A DNA stretch of 64,000 nt, taken from assembly GCA_942493055.1 (NCBI GenBank), contig OW818680.1, forward strand, positions 5,704,001 through 5,768,000, written 5' to 3'. The notes below the pieces were generated by a model. That model was not told the DNA's origin, made no database searches, and worked only from the letters and a program-made list of their open reading frames with translations. Source of the stretch: CAIZQW01 sp942493055. GTDB lineage: Bacteria > Verrucomicrobiota > Kiritimatiellia > RFP12 > UBA1067. The position numbers and the translations under genes are program-made. Positions 8,264-16,222 of the stretch are shown piece by piece; position 1 is the stretch's first letter, and every line of letters starts with the position of its first letter.

Positions 8264-9685
8264 TTAACGGTTTTTCTTCTTGCCGCCTTTTTTCTGCTTG
8301 GCGGCCTTCTGGTTGGTCTCTTCTTTTTCAGATGGGGTGTTCGGCGTGGGCATGGGTGCTTTGATCTCTTTACGCCACGCGCAGAGTTGCATATGCAACT
8401 CTTTGGCCTTCTCGGGTTGCGCTGTAGCTAAGTCCTTGGACTCGCCAACATCGTCCCTCAGGTTGTAGAGTTCCAGTTTGCCAGTCTCCAGGCACTCGCG
8501 CAGTTTCCAGTCGTTGTTGCGGATTACGCTGCACGCCGTTGAGCGTTCTCCAAGATAGCCTGGAAAATGCCAGAAGAGGGGTTTCCGTTTCTCAGCGGGT
8601 TTACTGGTTAAAAGGTTTAGATAGCTGGTGCCGTCGAGCGTATAATTAGCCGGTGGCGTTGAGCCTGCAATATCAAGGAGTGTGGGGTAGAGGTCTACGC
8701 TGTTGATGGGCTCCTCGCACACTTTGCCGGGTTCGATCTTCCCTTTCCAAAGGAAAATATAAGGCACGCGGATGCCGCCTTCGTAGTACATGCCTTTTCC
8801 GCCGCGCAAGGGAGCATTATCCGTGATGCCATCCGTCTTGTCCAAGCCGGCCCGTTTGTAGCCGCCGACACCGCCATTGTCACTGCAGAAGACGACGAGG
8901 GTATTCTCGCTCAGTTTGAGTTCCTCGAGCAGGGAGAGGACGCGTCCCACGCTCTCGTCCACGCTGGCGATCATGGCCGCATATGTTGGGTCATGATGAC
9001 CGCCCGCCGCTGCTTTAGGTTTGAAATGGTTGATCCAGTTCTCTTTCGCTTGATAAGGCGAATGGACGCCAAAATGGTGCAAACAGAGAAAGAATGGATT
9101 CTCTTTATTGCGCTGGATAAAGTCGACGGCCTTGTCCGTCAGGTAGTCAGCAAGATAGGTCTCCTTCGAGATTGTCTGTTCCGGTGCAGTCTTGAATTGA
9201 TAATGCAGCCCCATGGAGGTGATGGCTTCGTCGAAGCCTCGCTTGCTCGGGTGATGCTCACCGTTGTCGCCCAGATGCCACTTGCCAAAGAGGGCGGTCT
9301 TGTAGCCAGCTTGTTTCATGGACTGGGCGAGGGTTATTTTGTCCAAGGGCAATTGCTGCACGTTCTCGACAGGTTTGATCGGACGCGTACGCCAGGGGAA
9401 GCGTTCGATGCCGCCGACGGTGTAGACACCTGTGCGTGCACCGTATTGTCCACTCATGAGGGCTGCGCGCGTAGGCTGGCAGTTGGCTCCGCAGGTATAG
9501 CCTTGTGTGAATTTCATGCCTTGGGATGCCATGCGGTCCAAGTTGGGCGTTTCGTAATACTTGCTCCCGAAACAGGCGAGGTCCGTGTAGCCCAGATCAT
9601 CGGCGAGAATAAAAATGATATTCGGTTTCGTGGCTGCCTGCGCGAGTGAGGTCAGCATCAGTCCAGCAAAGAGTATTTTTTTCAT
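8264..9685 (-). CDS. Secreted sulfatase (arylsulfatase A type)
   Basis: The start at 9685 is chosen because CGGAGG lies just upstream and gives a clean signal peptide (MKKILFAGLMLTSLAQA); an ATG five codons earlier lacks this. The ADDLGYTD metal site comes early. C69 lies in the C-x-P-x-R motif CQPTR, the cysteine that is converted to formylglycine. GKWHLGD and FCSDNGG are further active-site blocks. The tail is Lys-rich (KKGGKKKNR). It hydrolyses sulfate esters on glycans. An anaerobic maturase (anSME) would be needed; none is in the window. It sits in the xylanase/sulfatase/esterase cluster. Confidence 0.92.
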   Translation of the reverse strand: MKKILFAGLMLTSLAQAATKPNIIFILADDLGYTDLACFGSKYYETPNLDRMASQGMKFTQGYTCGANCQPTRAALMSGQYGARTGVYTVGGIERFPWRTRPIKPVENVQQLPLDKITLAQSMKQAGYKTALFGKWHLGDNGEHHPSKRGFDEAITSMGLHYQFKTAPEQTISKETYLADYLTDKAVDFIQRNKENPFFLCLHHFGVHSPYQAKENWINHFKPKAAAGGHHDPTYAAMIASVDESVGRVLSLLEELKLSENTLVVFCSDNGGVGGYKRAGLDKTDGITDNAPLRGGKGMYYEGGIRVPYIFLWKGKIEPGKVCEEPINSVDLYPTLLDIAGSTPPANYTLDGTSYLNLLTSKPAEKRKPLFWHFPGYLGERSTACSVIRNNDWKLRECLETGKLELYNLRDDVGESKDLATAQPEKAKELHMQLCAWRKEIKAPMPTPNTPSEKEETNQKAAKQKKGGKKKNR

Positions 9686-9705
9686 AAGCCTCCGAGGCAT
9701 GAGAT

Positions 9706-11373
9706 CTACGGTCTTCCGCCTTTTATAAATTCCTCGCTCGACAATTTTCCGTCTTTGTTGGAATCGAAGAGGGGAAAGCGTTTGGGCGCTTCGAGCGGAT
9801 CAGGCTGTCCGTCCAGAAACTCTTCCTGCGTCAAGTGGCCATCGCTGTTCTTGTCACGCTTGGTGAACATGGCTGCACGATCCTGCTTGGACTTTCCGGC
9901 GTTCGCTTGCTTCTCGCCAGTCCGGCCCGCTTTTTTAGAGGTTGCCGTGTCATCGCGGATTTGGGGCTTGGCTTCGGGTTGCTTGGCGAGGATGGCCCGC
10001 AACTGGGTGACCACATCGGGTTTCTCTTTTGCGAGGTTCTTGCTCTCTGCTGGATCGGCCACGTAATCGTAGAGCTCGAAAACCGCCGTGTCAGGGGCGG
10101 CACCGATCTCTTTCCACTCGACGAGCCGGTATTGCTCGCTGCGGACGGCGCGGCCCATCAGCCTGGCACGCGGATAGACATGAAAGACAGCCTCTTTCGT
10201 CTTGGCGGTAGGATCTTTGAGCGCCGCGACAAAGCTCGAACCGTCAAGGCCTTGGGGCGCTGGCAGGCCTGCCAGTTCGCACAAGGACGGATAGATGTCC
10301 ACAGTCTCGGCAAGTGAGCCGGTCTTGACGCCTGCCTTGGCAATGCCAGGGGCGCAGACGATCAGCGGGATGCGTGCGGCTTGCTCGTAGTTCGTATGCT
10401 TGCACCACATGCCGTGATCGCCGAGATGCCAGCCGTGGTCGCCCCAGAAGAGGATGATGGTGTCCTTTGCCAAGCCCGTTTCATCGAGGGCATCAAGCAC
10501 GCGTCCGAGCTGGGCATCCATGTAACTGGCGGCTGCATGGTAGCCATGGATGAGGAGGCGTGTCTTGGCATCATCGAGGGGGCCGACATTTGGAATGTCA
10601 CTGTATTGTCGCATTTCACCCCAGGTTGTTGGAGCAAGTTCGGGTGCGCCGATGGGGGGTGTCTTCAATTCAGGCAGCGGGAATACATCGCGTGGATAGA
10701 GATCCCAATATTTTTTGGGAGCGACAAAGGGAAGATGCGGTTTCATGAATCCGACGCCCAAGAAAAAGGGTTTTTCAGGATTCTGCTTAAATGCTTTTAA
10801 ACGTGCAATGGCTTCATCTGCGATTAGACCGTCCGCATACGTACTGTCCGATACATCCGCGCACTCCGTGGTGGGCCCTCGCGGACCCTGGGCAGAGGGA
10901 CGTGTATTGCTGGTGCTCTCTTTGAGCTGATATTGCGGTGCTTTGGGTTTCCAGGGTGCAACACTCCAAGATGCCACGTCCTCTCCATTGCCATGTCCGA
11001 CGTGCATGATCTTGCCAAGCGCGTGGGCCTCGTAGCCATGCTTCATGAAATACTGAGCAACAGTGACAGCCTCAGGCACGGATTTCCGGAAGTTGGTTCC
11101 AAGGTCGTAAATGCCGATGGTGGAGGGGCGCAACCCTGTCATGAGTGCATTGCGTGAGGGTGCGCAGACCGCCTGATTGCAGAAGGCGCGCTCGAAGAGC
11201 ACGCCGCGTGCTGCCAGACGATCCATGTTGGGCGTCTTAATGATCGGTGCGCCATAACAGCCCAGGAGAGGCTTTAAGTCATCCACACAGATCATCAGGA
11301 CGTTTTTCTGCGCGGCCTGCAGGGATGTTGCGAGGGCACATGTAAGTGCTGCTACGAATGTCAGTGATTTCAT
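9706..11373 (-). CDS. Sulfatase (iduronate-2-sulfatase-like) with C-terminal EF-hands
   Basis: 555 residues with a signal peptide (MKSLTFVAALTCALATSLQA). C70 is in CAPSR, the formylglycine site. VDDLKPLLGCYG, GKIMHVGHG and WGDHGWHLGDHGMW are typical of iduronate-2-sulfatase-like family members. After the sulfatase domain comes a Lys/Gln-rich linker and two EF-hand loops at about residues 505-550 (DKNSDGHLTQEE and DSNKDGKLSSEE), likely binding calcium. Such C-terminal EF-hands occur on some planctomycetal and related enzymes. It cleaves O-sulfates; the exact sugar is unknown. Confidence 0.9.
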   Translation of the reverse strand: MKSLTFVAALTCALATSLQAAQKNVLMICVDDLKPLLGCYGAPIIKTPNMDRLAARGVLFERAFCNQAVCAPSRNALMTGLRPSTIGIYDLGTNFRKSVPEAVTVAQYFMKHGYEAHALGKIMHVGHGNGEDVASWSVAPWKPKAPQYQLKESTSNTRPSAQGPRGPTTECADVSDSTYADGLIADEAIARLKAFKQNPEKPFFLGVGFMKPHLPFVAPKKYWDLYPRDVFPLPELKTPPIGAPELAPTTWGEMRQYSDIPNVGPLDDAKTRLLIHGYHAAASYMDAQLGRVLDALDETGLAKDTIILFWGDHGWHLGDHGMWCKHTNYEQAARIPLIVCAPGIAKAGVKTGSLAETVDIYPSLCELAGLPAPQGLDGSSFVAALKDPTAKTKEAVFHVYPRARLMGRAVRSEQYRLVEWKEIGAAPDTAVFELYDYVADPAESKNLAKEKPDVVTQLRAILAKQPEAKPQIRDDTATSKKAGRTGEKQANAGKSKQDRAAMFTKRDKNSDGHLTQEEFLDGQPDPLEAPKRFPLFDSNKDGKLSSEEFIKGGRP

Positions 11374-11398
11374 TCTTGTTGAATCCCTTCTCTAAAGT

Positions 11399-11458
11399 CG
11401 AACATCGAACATTCAACATCGAACATCCAACGTCGAATTTTTAATAAGGCAATAAGGC
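11399..11458. repeat. AACATCGAACATTC tandem-type dispersed repeat
   Basis: A short array of near-identical units (CGAACATCGAACATTCAACA then TCGAACATCCAACGTCGAA) followed by TAATAAGGCAATAAGG. The same order of units recurs at 16105-16192. It lies between the sulfatase and SGNH genes and contains no gene. Confidence 0.7.
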
Positions 11459-11520
11459 TCGTTGGAGCGAAGCGGAAACCATTCGGCGAATGCCGAAAGC
11501 GAAGCGGTAATTCCTGGGCC

Positions 11521-12297
11521 CTACTTCTTCCCCTTTTCCAAAGCTTCCGTGATCTTCTGAACGACCTCCTTGGCGAGGGCGGTTGAGCCTTCAGGCTTGA
11601 AGTGGACGTTCTTGGGGAGTTGAATCGTCTCCAGTTGTGGCAGACAGAAGGTGTAGAGGTCGTTGACAGCGACATTGTTCTCCTTCATGACCTTTAATGC
11701 AACTGCATTATAAACGCCGGGCGCTGTTGTTTCGCGCAAGGGATTGGTTGTGCCTGGGGTGACCGGTGTGGTTGTCGCAAAAATGAGCTTTGCACCTGTT
11801 GCCTGCAACTTTTTAACAATCGTCTCCATGTTCTTGGTATAGAGCTCGACGGTAGCCTGCACAGGGTCCTCAGCCTTGCTCGACACGACGTTCGGATTAT
11901 CCTTGGACACATGCTTGATATCGTGTAACCCCCAGTTGAAGTGGATCACAGCCCACTTCTGGCCTTCCAGCCAGCGGTCAATGTTTTGAACGCCTGCGAT
12001 TGTGCCGGAGCAGTTCTCGGGGCCGTTCCCCTTCATGGGACGGAAGACGTTGGCTTTGCCGGCGAGCAGTTTCCGGACCTCAAGGGTGTAGCCGATGGAG
12101 ATGGAGTCGCCCAATATCAACACGTTCGGCAGCGAAGGGTCAGGGGTCATGGTCGCCCATTCTGTCTTTGCTTTCTTTTTCTCTGCCGTTGACCCTGCTT
12201 CAGGTTTCGCTGCCTTCGTGGCTGCGCAGGTCGAGAGTCCGGTGCCGACAATGGCGCACATAAGCGTGCGCATGAATACGATGCGTGACATGTTCAT
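11521..12297 (-). CDS. SGNH/GDSL-family esterase, lipoprotein-type signal
   Basis: 258 residues. The N-terminus has a hydrophobic segment ending in LSTC, a likely lipobox at C24. Block I is ILGDSISIGY with nucleophile S65. NGPENCSGT and FNWGLHDIKH fill the positions of blocks II and III, and NVHFKPEGS is block V. The usual aspartate two residues before the last histidine appears as N, so the triad may be a dyad. SGNH enzymes remove acetyl or other acyl groups from polysaccharides, which fits the xylanase and sulfatases beside it. SD AGGAG precedes the start. Confidence 0.85.
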   Translation of the reverse strand: MNMSRIVFMRTLMCAIVGTGLSTCAATKAAKPEAGSTAEKKKAKTEWATMTPDPSLPNVLILGDSISIGYTLEVRKLLAGKANVFRPMKGNGPENCSGTIAGVQNIDRWLEGQKWAVIHFNWGLHDIKHVSKDNPNVVSSKAEDPVQATVELYTKNMETIVKKLQATGAKLIFATTTPVTPGTTNPLRETTAPGVYNAVALKVMKENNVAVNDLYTFCLPQLETIQLPKNVHFKPEGSTALAKEVVQKITEALEKGKK

Positions 12298-12305
12298 GGT
12301 TTCTC

Positions 12306-15161
12306 CTATTTTTCCAGTATGATGGGTGAATTTTCTCTGAAGGCGATTCGCTTGGCTTCGCCGCCATTGATGGTGTACGTGATCACCAATGTCTTTTTCT
12401 CTTGGGGCGCGGGATCGCCAAACGTCTTGTTGTATGCCTTGGGCAGTTTGATCAGACGGACGCCCGTGAAGTACTCTTTGAGTTTGGGCAGGACGTTGGC
12501 CTTTTTCTTTCCTGCACCGAAGTTTGCGCTGAGCAGCTCAATCTTCAGATTCTCGTTCAACATATTCCGCTCATCCTCTGTGAGGCGTGTTCCTGCAAAC
12601 GCTTTGTTCGGGTCGAAGTTTGGCTCGCGGTCAGGCTGGAGCTTGAGCGGACCGCAAAGCGCCATGGAGTCGCCATCCTGGCGGAGGTTGAAGCGGTCGA
12701 TGTGTGGTGCGGTTGCGATGCGCGGGCGCACGGGCGGCACATTCTCGATCGCCGGGCCTGATGGATCGTACTGCTGGCGGATCTCTTCCTCGCCCAGGAA
12801 GGGGCCGTTGCAGTCCACCCAGGCGATCAGGCGTTCCAGTTCCTCGCCTGTCACCTTCACATCATGGTGCTTGCCACTGGAGGCGATTTGAATGAGCTGA
12901 CTGACCGCCGAGAAGGCAGAATAGGGTGGGAGCGTCTCGACGCTCTTGGGATCATTCTTATTATACCCTTCCACGATAAAGACACCGGCCAGATTGCGCG
13001 GAACGCCCCGTTCATCCATCTCCTTCAGGCTGCCCCAACGGCAGTCTCCGCTCACAAGGGTCAGATAGGGTTCGCAGAAGGGCGTCTGGTCGCCTGGACG
13101 GTCATAGACCCAATTGCGCCAAGGCTTGCCGCCGAAGCGATAGGTGAGGTTGAGTTTCTGGTAAGCCTTTGTACCCTCCTTCTGATGGCAGGAGCCGCAA
13201 TGCTTGTCCAGTACGGTTTGTACGAAGCGCTTATAGCCGACGCTGGTGTTGGCACCCCAGGACGGCTCCTTGAGTTTCAAGGGTTCATTTTGAAGCGCCT
13301 TGCCTTTGCGATAGGAGGCTGTGGACTGGATGCCGCGATTCTTCATGCTCGTTTCGTGACAGCCGAAACAGCCTCGGAGTTCGCCCGGCATGCCGTTTGC
13401 AAAGCTGCGCATGACATAGATGCAACGGCCTTCGGCATCCAGCATCTGGAAGAAGAGGGATTCGCCCGGGGGGACTTCAAAGTTGACGCTGCCGTCGGCT
13501 TCAATCGGAATGGTTCCGAGGATGCGCTTGACGCCATCCGCCTGGAACACGCTCACAGCAGGGCCGTCATGCTGGACCGTCTTGTACCAGGTTGTATAGG
13601 TCTTGGGGTCCATTTGAAGGACACGGAGGAACTTGCCCTTTTCCCGGAGGACAGCCGGCGCATTTGCAAAGACGTCATTGCTATAGAAGACGGCGTTCTT
13701 GGCTTGTTCGCCTGCGCCGATCTTGGGCCATTTCACCTTGTCCGCAATGGCCGGGGGTCTTGTGCGCGGCTTGAAGGGCAGCGCATGGAAGGCGTTGTAT
13801 TGGCCTTTGTAGATCAGTTCGCGGTTGCCCCAGACATCCATGAGGTAAAGGCGGAAGGTGTCTGTGCGCCCCTTCTCGCCGCTGCCGAGCGCGCTGCCTT
13901 CACGGGCGGAAACGAGGAAGTAATCTTCAGAGAGCGGATAGGGGGTTTTGTAGGCATAGAACTTGCCTGCATTGTGATAGTCGACATGCGGCGCTGGATC
14001 AGCCGGGCCATTCCCCACCTCTGCCCAGGCGACATCGCGCGTGATGCGCAAAAGACCGTCGGGATAATTGAGGCCTTTTGTCGGATCAACGATGCCGATG
14101 GAGCCATCCCACCAATGATGATGCCCTAAGCCTGTAAAAAATATTTTTGAGCTGTTGGGAATGGCGCGCGCTTCGGTCAGTACGTCAGGCCAGACGCTCT
14201 GGCTGCCCCAGAGGGTCTGCACGCTGCACCCGTCAGGGTCCATGGTCCACAGACTCTGGATGCGCCAGAGCGCCTTGTCCGTGTATTCCCAGCGGGTGAA
14301 CATGATCTTGCCATCGTTTAAGACAGAGGGCAGGTATTCCGGTTCGCCATTGGCGGAGAGGATGTAGATGTTCTTCCCGTCGCCGTCGCAGCGTGCCATG
14401 GCGAAGGAGTGAGTCATGGGCATGCAGCGCACATAGCTGTGCTGACGGCTGGTGCAGAAGGTGATTTTGCCATCGGGGTTATAGATCGGATCGAGATCGT
14501 CATAGTCACCTTTGGTGAGCTGCTGGAAGCCTGTCCCGTCTGTGTTGATCTCATAGAGATGGAATGAGCGGGAGGTTTCGGGGCAGAAGCTGAAGACGAT
14601 CTTCTTTGCGTCGTACGAGAGGTCCGGACGCCAGAAGCTGCCGGTGCGTCCCTTCATGAGATCAACCGGCTCGTCGCCGGGTGTGAGCCCGACGAGCAGC
14701 ATGCGTCCGCCCATCTGACGCATGAAGCCATTGCGGTGGCGGGCTTCATGGCTCCACTCATCCGTGGCATCGCCCGGCACGCCTTTGGGATAGGGGTTGT
14801 CAATGAGGAGGACCTGCTTAAAATCAATCAACGGATTCTTGAAGGCGATCGCGCGTTTAATTTTCCGGATTGCCAGATAGGTTGCTTGAGCATCCGTTGA
14901 AGTGGACTTTTCAAGGTTGTTCAACTCGGCCAGTTCAGCGGCACAATCCACCGGAGCTATCCGCTTGGCCATGTCCCGTGCATATCCGATTTCCAGTTTG
15001 ACTTTTTCAGCCGTGGGTGCGTTGTCGCACTGGAAGAGCCAGTCGGCTTTCAGCGCAGGATTCGTCTCTGTCACAACCGCTTCGTTCTGAGCAAATGCTG
15101 CCTGCCCAAATAATACGCCGACAGCGAGAAATGCCATGATATTCGAACGTGATGATTCCAT
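12306..15161 (-). CDS. Large secreted beta-propeller / di-haem cytochrome (HzsA-like)
   Basis: 951 residues. A signal peptide (LAVGVLFGQAAFAQ) is followed by a TolB/PD40-type propeller with blocks such as WRPDLSYDAKKIVFSF and DLDPIYNPDGKITF. After that come two CxxCH haem sites (CFGCH and CGSCH) about 60 residues apart. The layout resembles the hydrazine synthase alpha-subunit family, which is widespread in PVC genomes that do not do anammox, so hydrazine synthesis is not implied. It ends the upstream side of the sulfatase/xylanase cluster, 8 bases from the esterase gene. It probably acts in periplasmic redox or carbohydrate oxidation; the substrate is unknown. Confidence 0.8.
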   Translation of the reverse strand: MESSRSNIMAFLAVGVLFGQAAFAQNEAVVTETNPALKADWLFQCDNAPTAEKVKLEIGYARDMAKRIAPVDCAAELAELNNLEKSTSTDAQATYLAIRKIKRAIAFKNPLIDFKQVLLIDNPYPKGVPGDATDEWSHEARHRNGFMRQMGGRMLLVGLTPGDEPVDLMKGRTGSFWRPDLSYDAKKIVFSFCPETSRSFHLYEINTDGTGFQQLTKGDYDDLDPIYNPDGKITFCTSRQHSYVRCMPMTHSFAMARCDGDGKNIYILSANGEPEYLPSVLNDGKIMFTRWEYTDKALWRIQSLWTMDPDGCSVQTLWGSQSVWPDVLTEARAIPNSSKIFFTGLGHHHWWDGSIGIVDPTKGLNYPDGLLRITRDVAWAEVGNGPADPAPHVDYHNAGKFYAYKTPYPLSEDYFLVSAREGSALGSGEKGRTDTFRLYLMDVWGNRELIYKGQYNAFHALPFKPRTRPPAIADKVKWPKIGAGEQAKNAVFYSNDVFANAPAVLREKGKFLRVLQMDPKTYTTWYKTVQHDGPAVSVFQADGVKRILGTIPIEADGSVNFEVPPGESLFFQMLDAEGRCIYVMRSFANGMPGELRGCFGCHETSMKNRGIQSTASYRKGKALQNEPLKLKEPSWGANTSVGYKRFVQTVLDKHCGSCHQKEGTKAYQKLNLTYRFGGKPWRNWVYDRPGDQTPFCEPYLTLVSGDCRWGSLKEMDERGVPRNLAGVFIVEGYNKNDPKSVETLPPYSAFSAVSQLIQIASSGKHHDVKVTGEELERLIAWVDCNGPFLGEEEIRQQYDPSGPAIENVPPVRPRIATAPHIDRFNLRQDGDSMALCGPLKLQPDREPNFDPNKAFAGTRLTEDERNMLNENLKIELLSANFGAGKKKANVLPKLKEYFTGVRLIKLPKAYNKTFGDPAPQEKKTLVITYTINGGEAKRIAFRENSPIILEK

Positions 15162-15281
15162 TTCCTGAGTTCCCCTTTATGCTCTGTATTGTTGTGACGA
15201 ATAAACGTTCAGCCAACCATAAAAATTGCTGGAAAGAATATCATATTGCAGCGCATGCGTCAGCAAGATTAATTGAAAAGC

Positions 15282-15313
15282 AAAAGGCTGCGGGAAATTC
15301 CCGCAGCCTTTTG
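15282..15313 (-). terminator. Rho-independent terminator of hsp20
   Basis: AAAAGGCTGCGGGAA pairs with TTCCCGCAGCCTTTT around a tiny loop, giving a nearly perfect hairpin with A/T tails on both sides. It starts 20 bases past the Hsp20 stop codon in the direction of that gene. Confidence 0.9.
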
Positions 15314-15332
15314 TTTATATTTCCACGCCCGC

Positions 15333-15734
15333 TTACGCTGCCGTAATCTCGATGCGACGGGGCTTGGACTCTTCGCGTTTCGGGATGTTCACGGTCAACA
15401 GCCCATGTTTGATTGTCGCTGTCATTTTTTCCGGCTCTAACCTCATAGGGATCGTGAAGATCCGTTCGAACGGCTGCTTCGCGCCGTCTGCTAGCGCCTT
15501 CTCGCCCTTGATGGTCAGGATGTTGCTATCCACGGAGACATCCAGTGCCTCTGGGCCAATGCCCGGCACTTCCGCTTCAAGAATGAGTCCCTGTTCATTC
15601 TCACGCGCGGTGACGCGTGGAAAGGGGTCTTTCTGTTCACGAAGTGCCAGGTTCAGCCAGTCATAAGGGAATGTTCCGGTCAACTCGTCAAACATACTCC
15701 AAGGATTATGATTACTGTTCATATAGGCTCTCAT
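15333..15734 (-). CDS. Hsp20 / alpha-crystallin small heat-shock protein
   Basis: 133 residues. The start at 15734 is preferred over a longer frame from 15908 because GGAGAG precedes it and the 58 extra residues do not look like Hsp20. The alpha-crystallin core is clear: EAEVPGIGPEALDVSVDSN, then LTIKGEK, then IKHGLLTVNIPK. A C-terminal IEI anchor motif (RRIEITAA) locks oligomers together. It is an ATP-independent holdase for unfolded proteins. It is monocistronic with its own terminator. Confidence 0.93.
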   Translation of the reverse strand: MRAYMNSNHNPWSMFDELTGTFPYDWLNLALREQKDPFPRVTARENEQGLILEAEVPGIGPEALDVSVDSNILTIKGEKALADGAKQPFERIFTIPMRLEPEKMTATIKHGLLTVNIPKREESKPRRIEITAA

Positions 15735-15792
15735 GGTGATCTCTCCTTTCCTGATGTTTGTGATATCACTCTCATTGAGCTGCCTATAAAGA

Positions 15793-15809
15793 AGCATCGC
15801 GTGTGCCAA
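15793..15809 (-). promoter_or_regulatory. Possible sigma-54-type promoter of hsp20
   Basis: Read on the minus strand, TTGGCACACGCGATGCT has GG and GC separated by exactly 10 bases, as in the sigma-54 -24/-12 consensus (TGGCAC-N5-TGC). It ends about 59 bases before the hsp20 start. The same stretch can also be read as a poor sigma-70 site (TTGGCA, 15 bases, TATAGG), so the call is weak. Confidence 0.35.
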
Positions 15810-15909
15810 AGATTTAAGAACAAGGATAATGGATGATGTATCTTGTTTGTTTACAAAATCTTGTGAATAATTACCCGCTGTTTGATTAAGAAAAATATCG
15901 ATGGGCAAT

Positions 15910-16222
15910 AGTTTCTCACATCCAATATTTGAGAGACAAGATGACTCGTTTTCTCAAAGAGGCATCTGCCTACGCGAGTACGTCTTCGCTAAAGCTTCCG
16001 CCTTCGTGATGCCTACGGCGGACAAGACGGCGGACAGGCCCTGGGAATAAACTGACTGGTAACTTTTTTAGCATCCGAATGACGCGAAAGGCACGAATGA
16101 ATACGAACATCGAACATTCAACATCGAACATCGAACTTTGAATTTTGAATCTTCAATAAGGCAATAAGGCAATCACGCAATAAGGCAATTCTTTTGAAGT
16201 TACAGACAAGCCGCGTGACGTC
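15910..16222. repeat. Non-coding gap with two dispersed repeats
   Basis: No gene is seen. Around 15975-16045 there is a phrase (CCTACGGCGGACAAGACGG then CGGACAGGCCCTGG) that recurs at 54783-54825. At 16105-16192 the AACATCGAACATTC array recurs (see 11399-11458), followed by three AATAAGGCAAT units. Confidence 0.55.

Noticed and set aside
11399..11458. Possible CRISPR array made of AACATCGAACATTC units
   Set aside because: Units are short, touch each other and have no unique spacers; no cas gene is near.
12864..14129. A 421-codon open frame on the plus strand
   Set aside because: It is antisense to the haem propeller gene, has no ribosome site and shows no known motif; it is a by-product of codon bias.
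12306..15161. Hydrazine synthase and an anammox lifestyle
   Set aside because: The layout resembles HzsA, but there is no HzsB/C or hydrazine dehydrogenase, and the family is common in organisms that do not do anammox.
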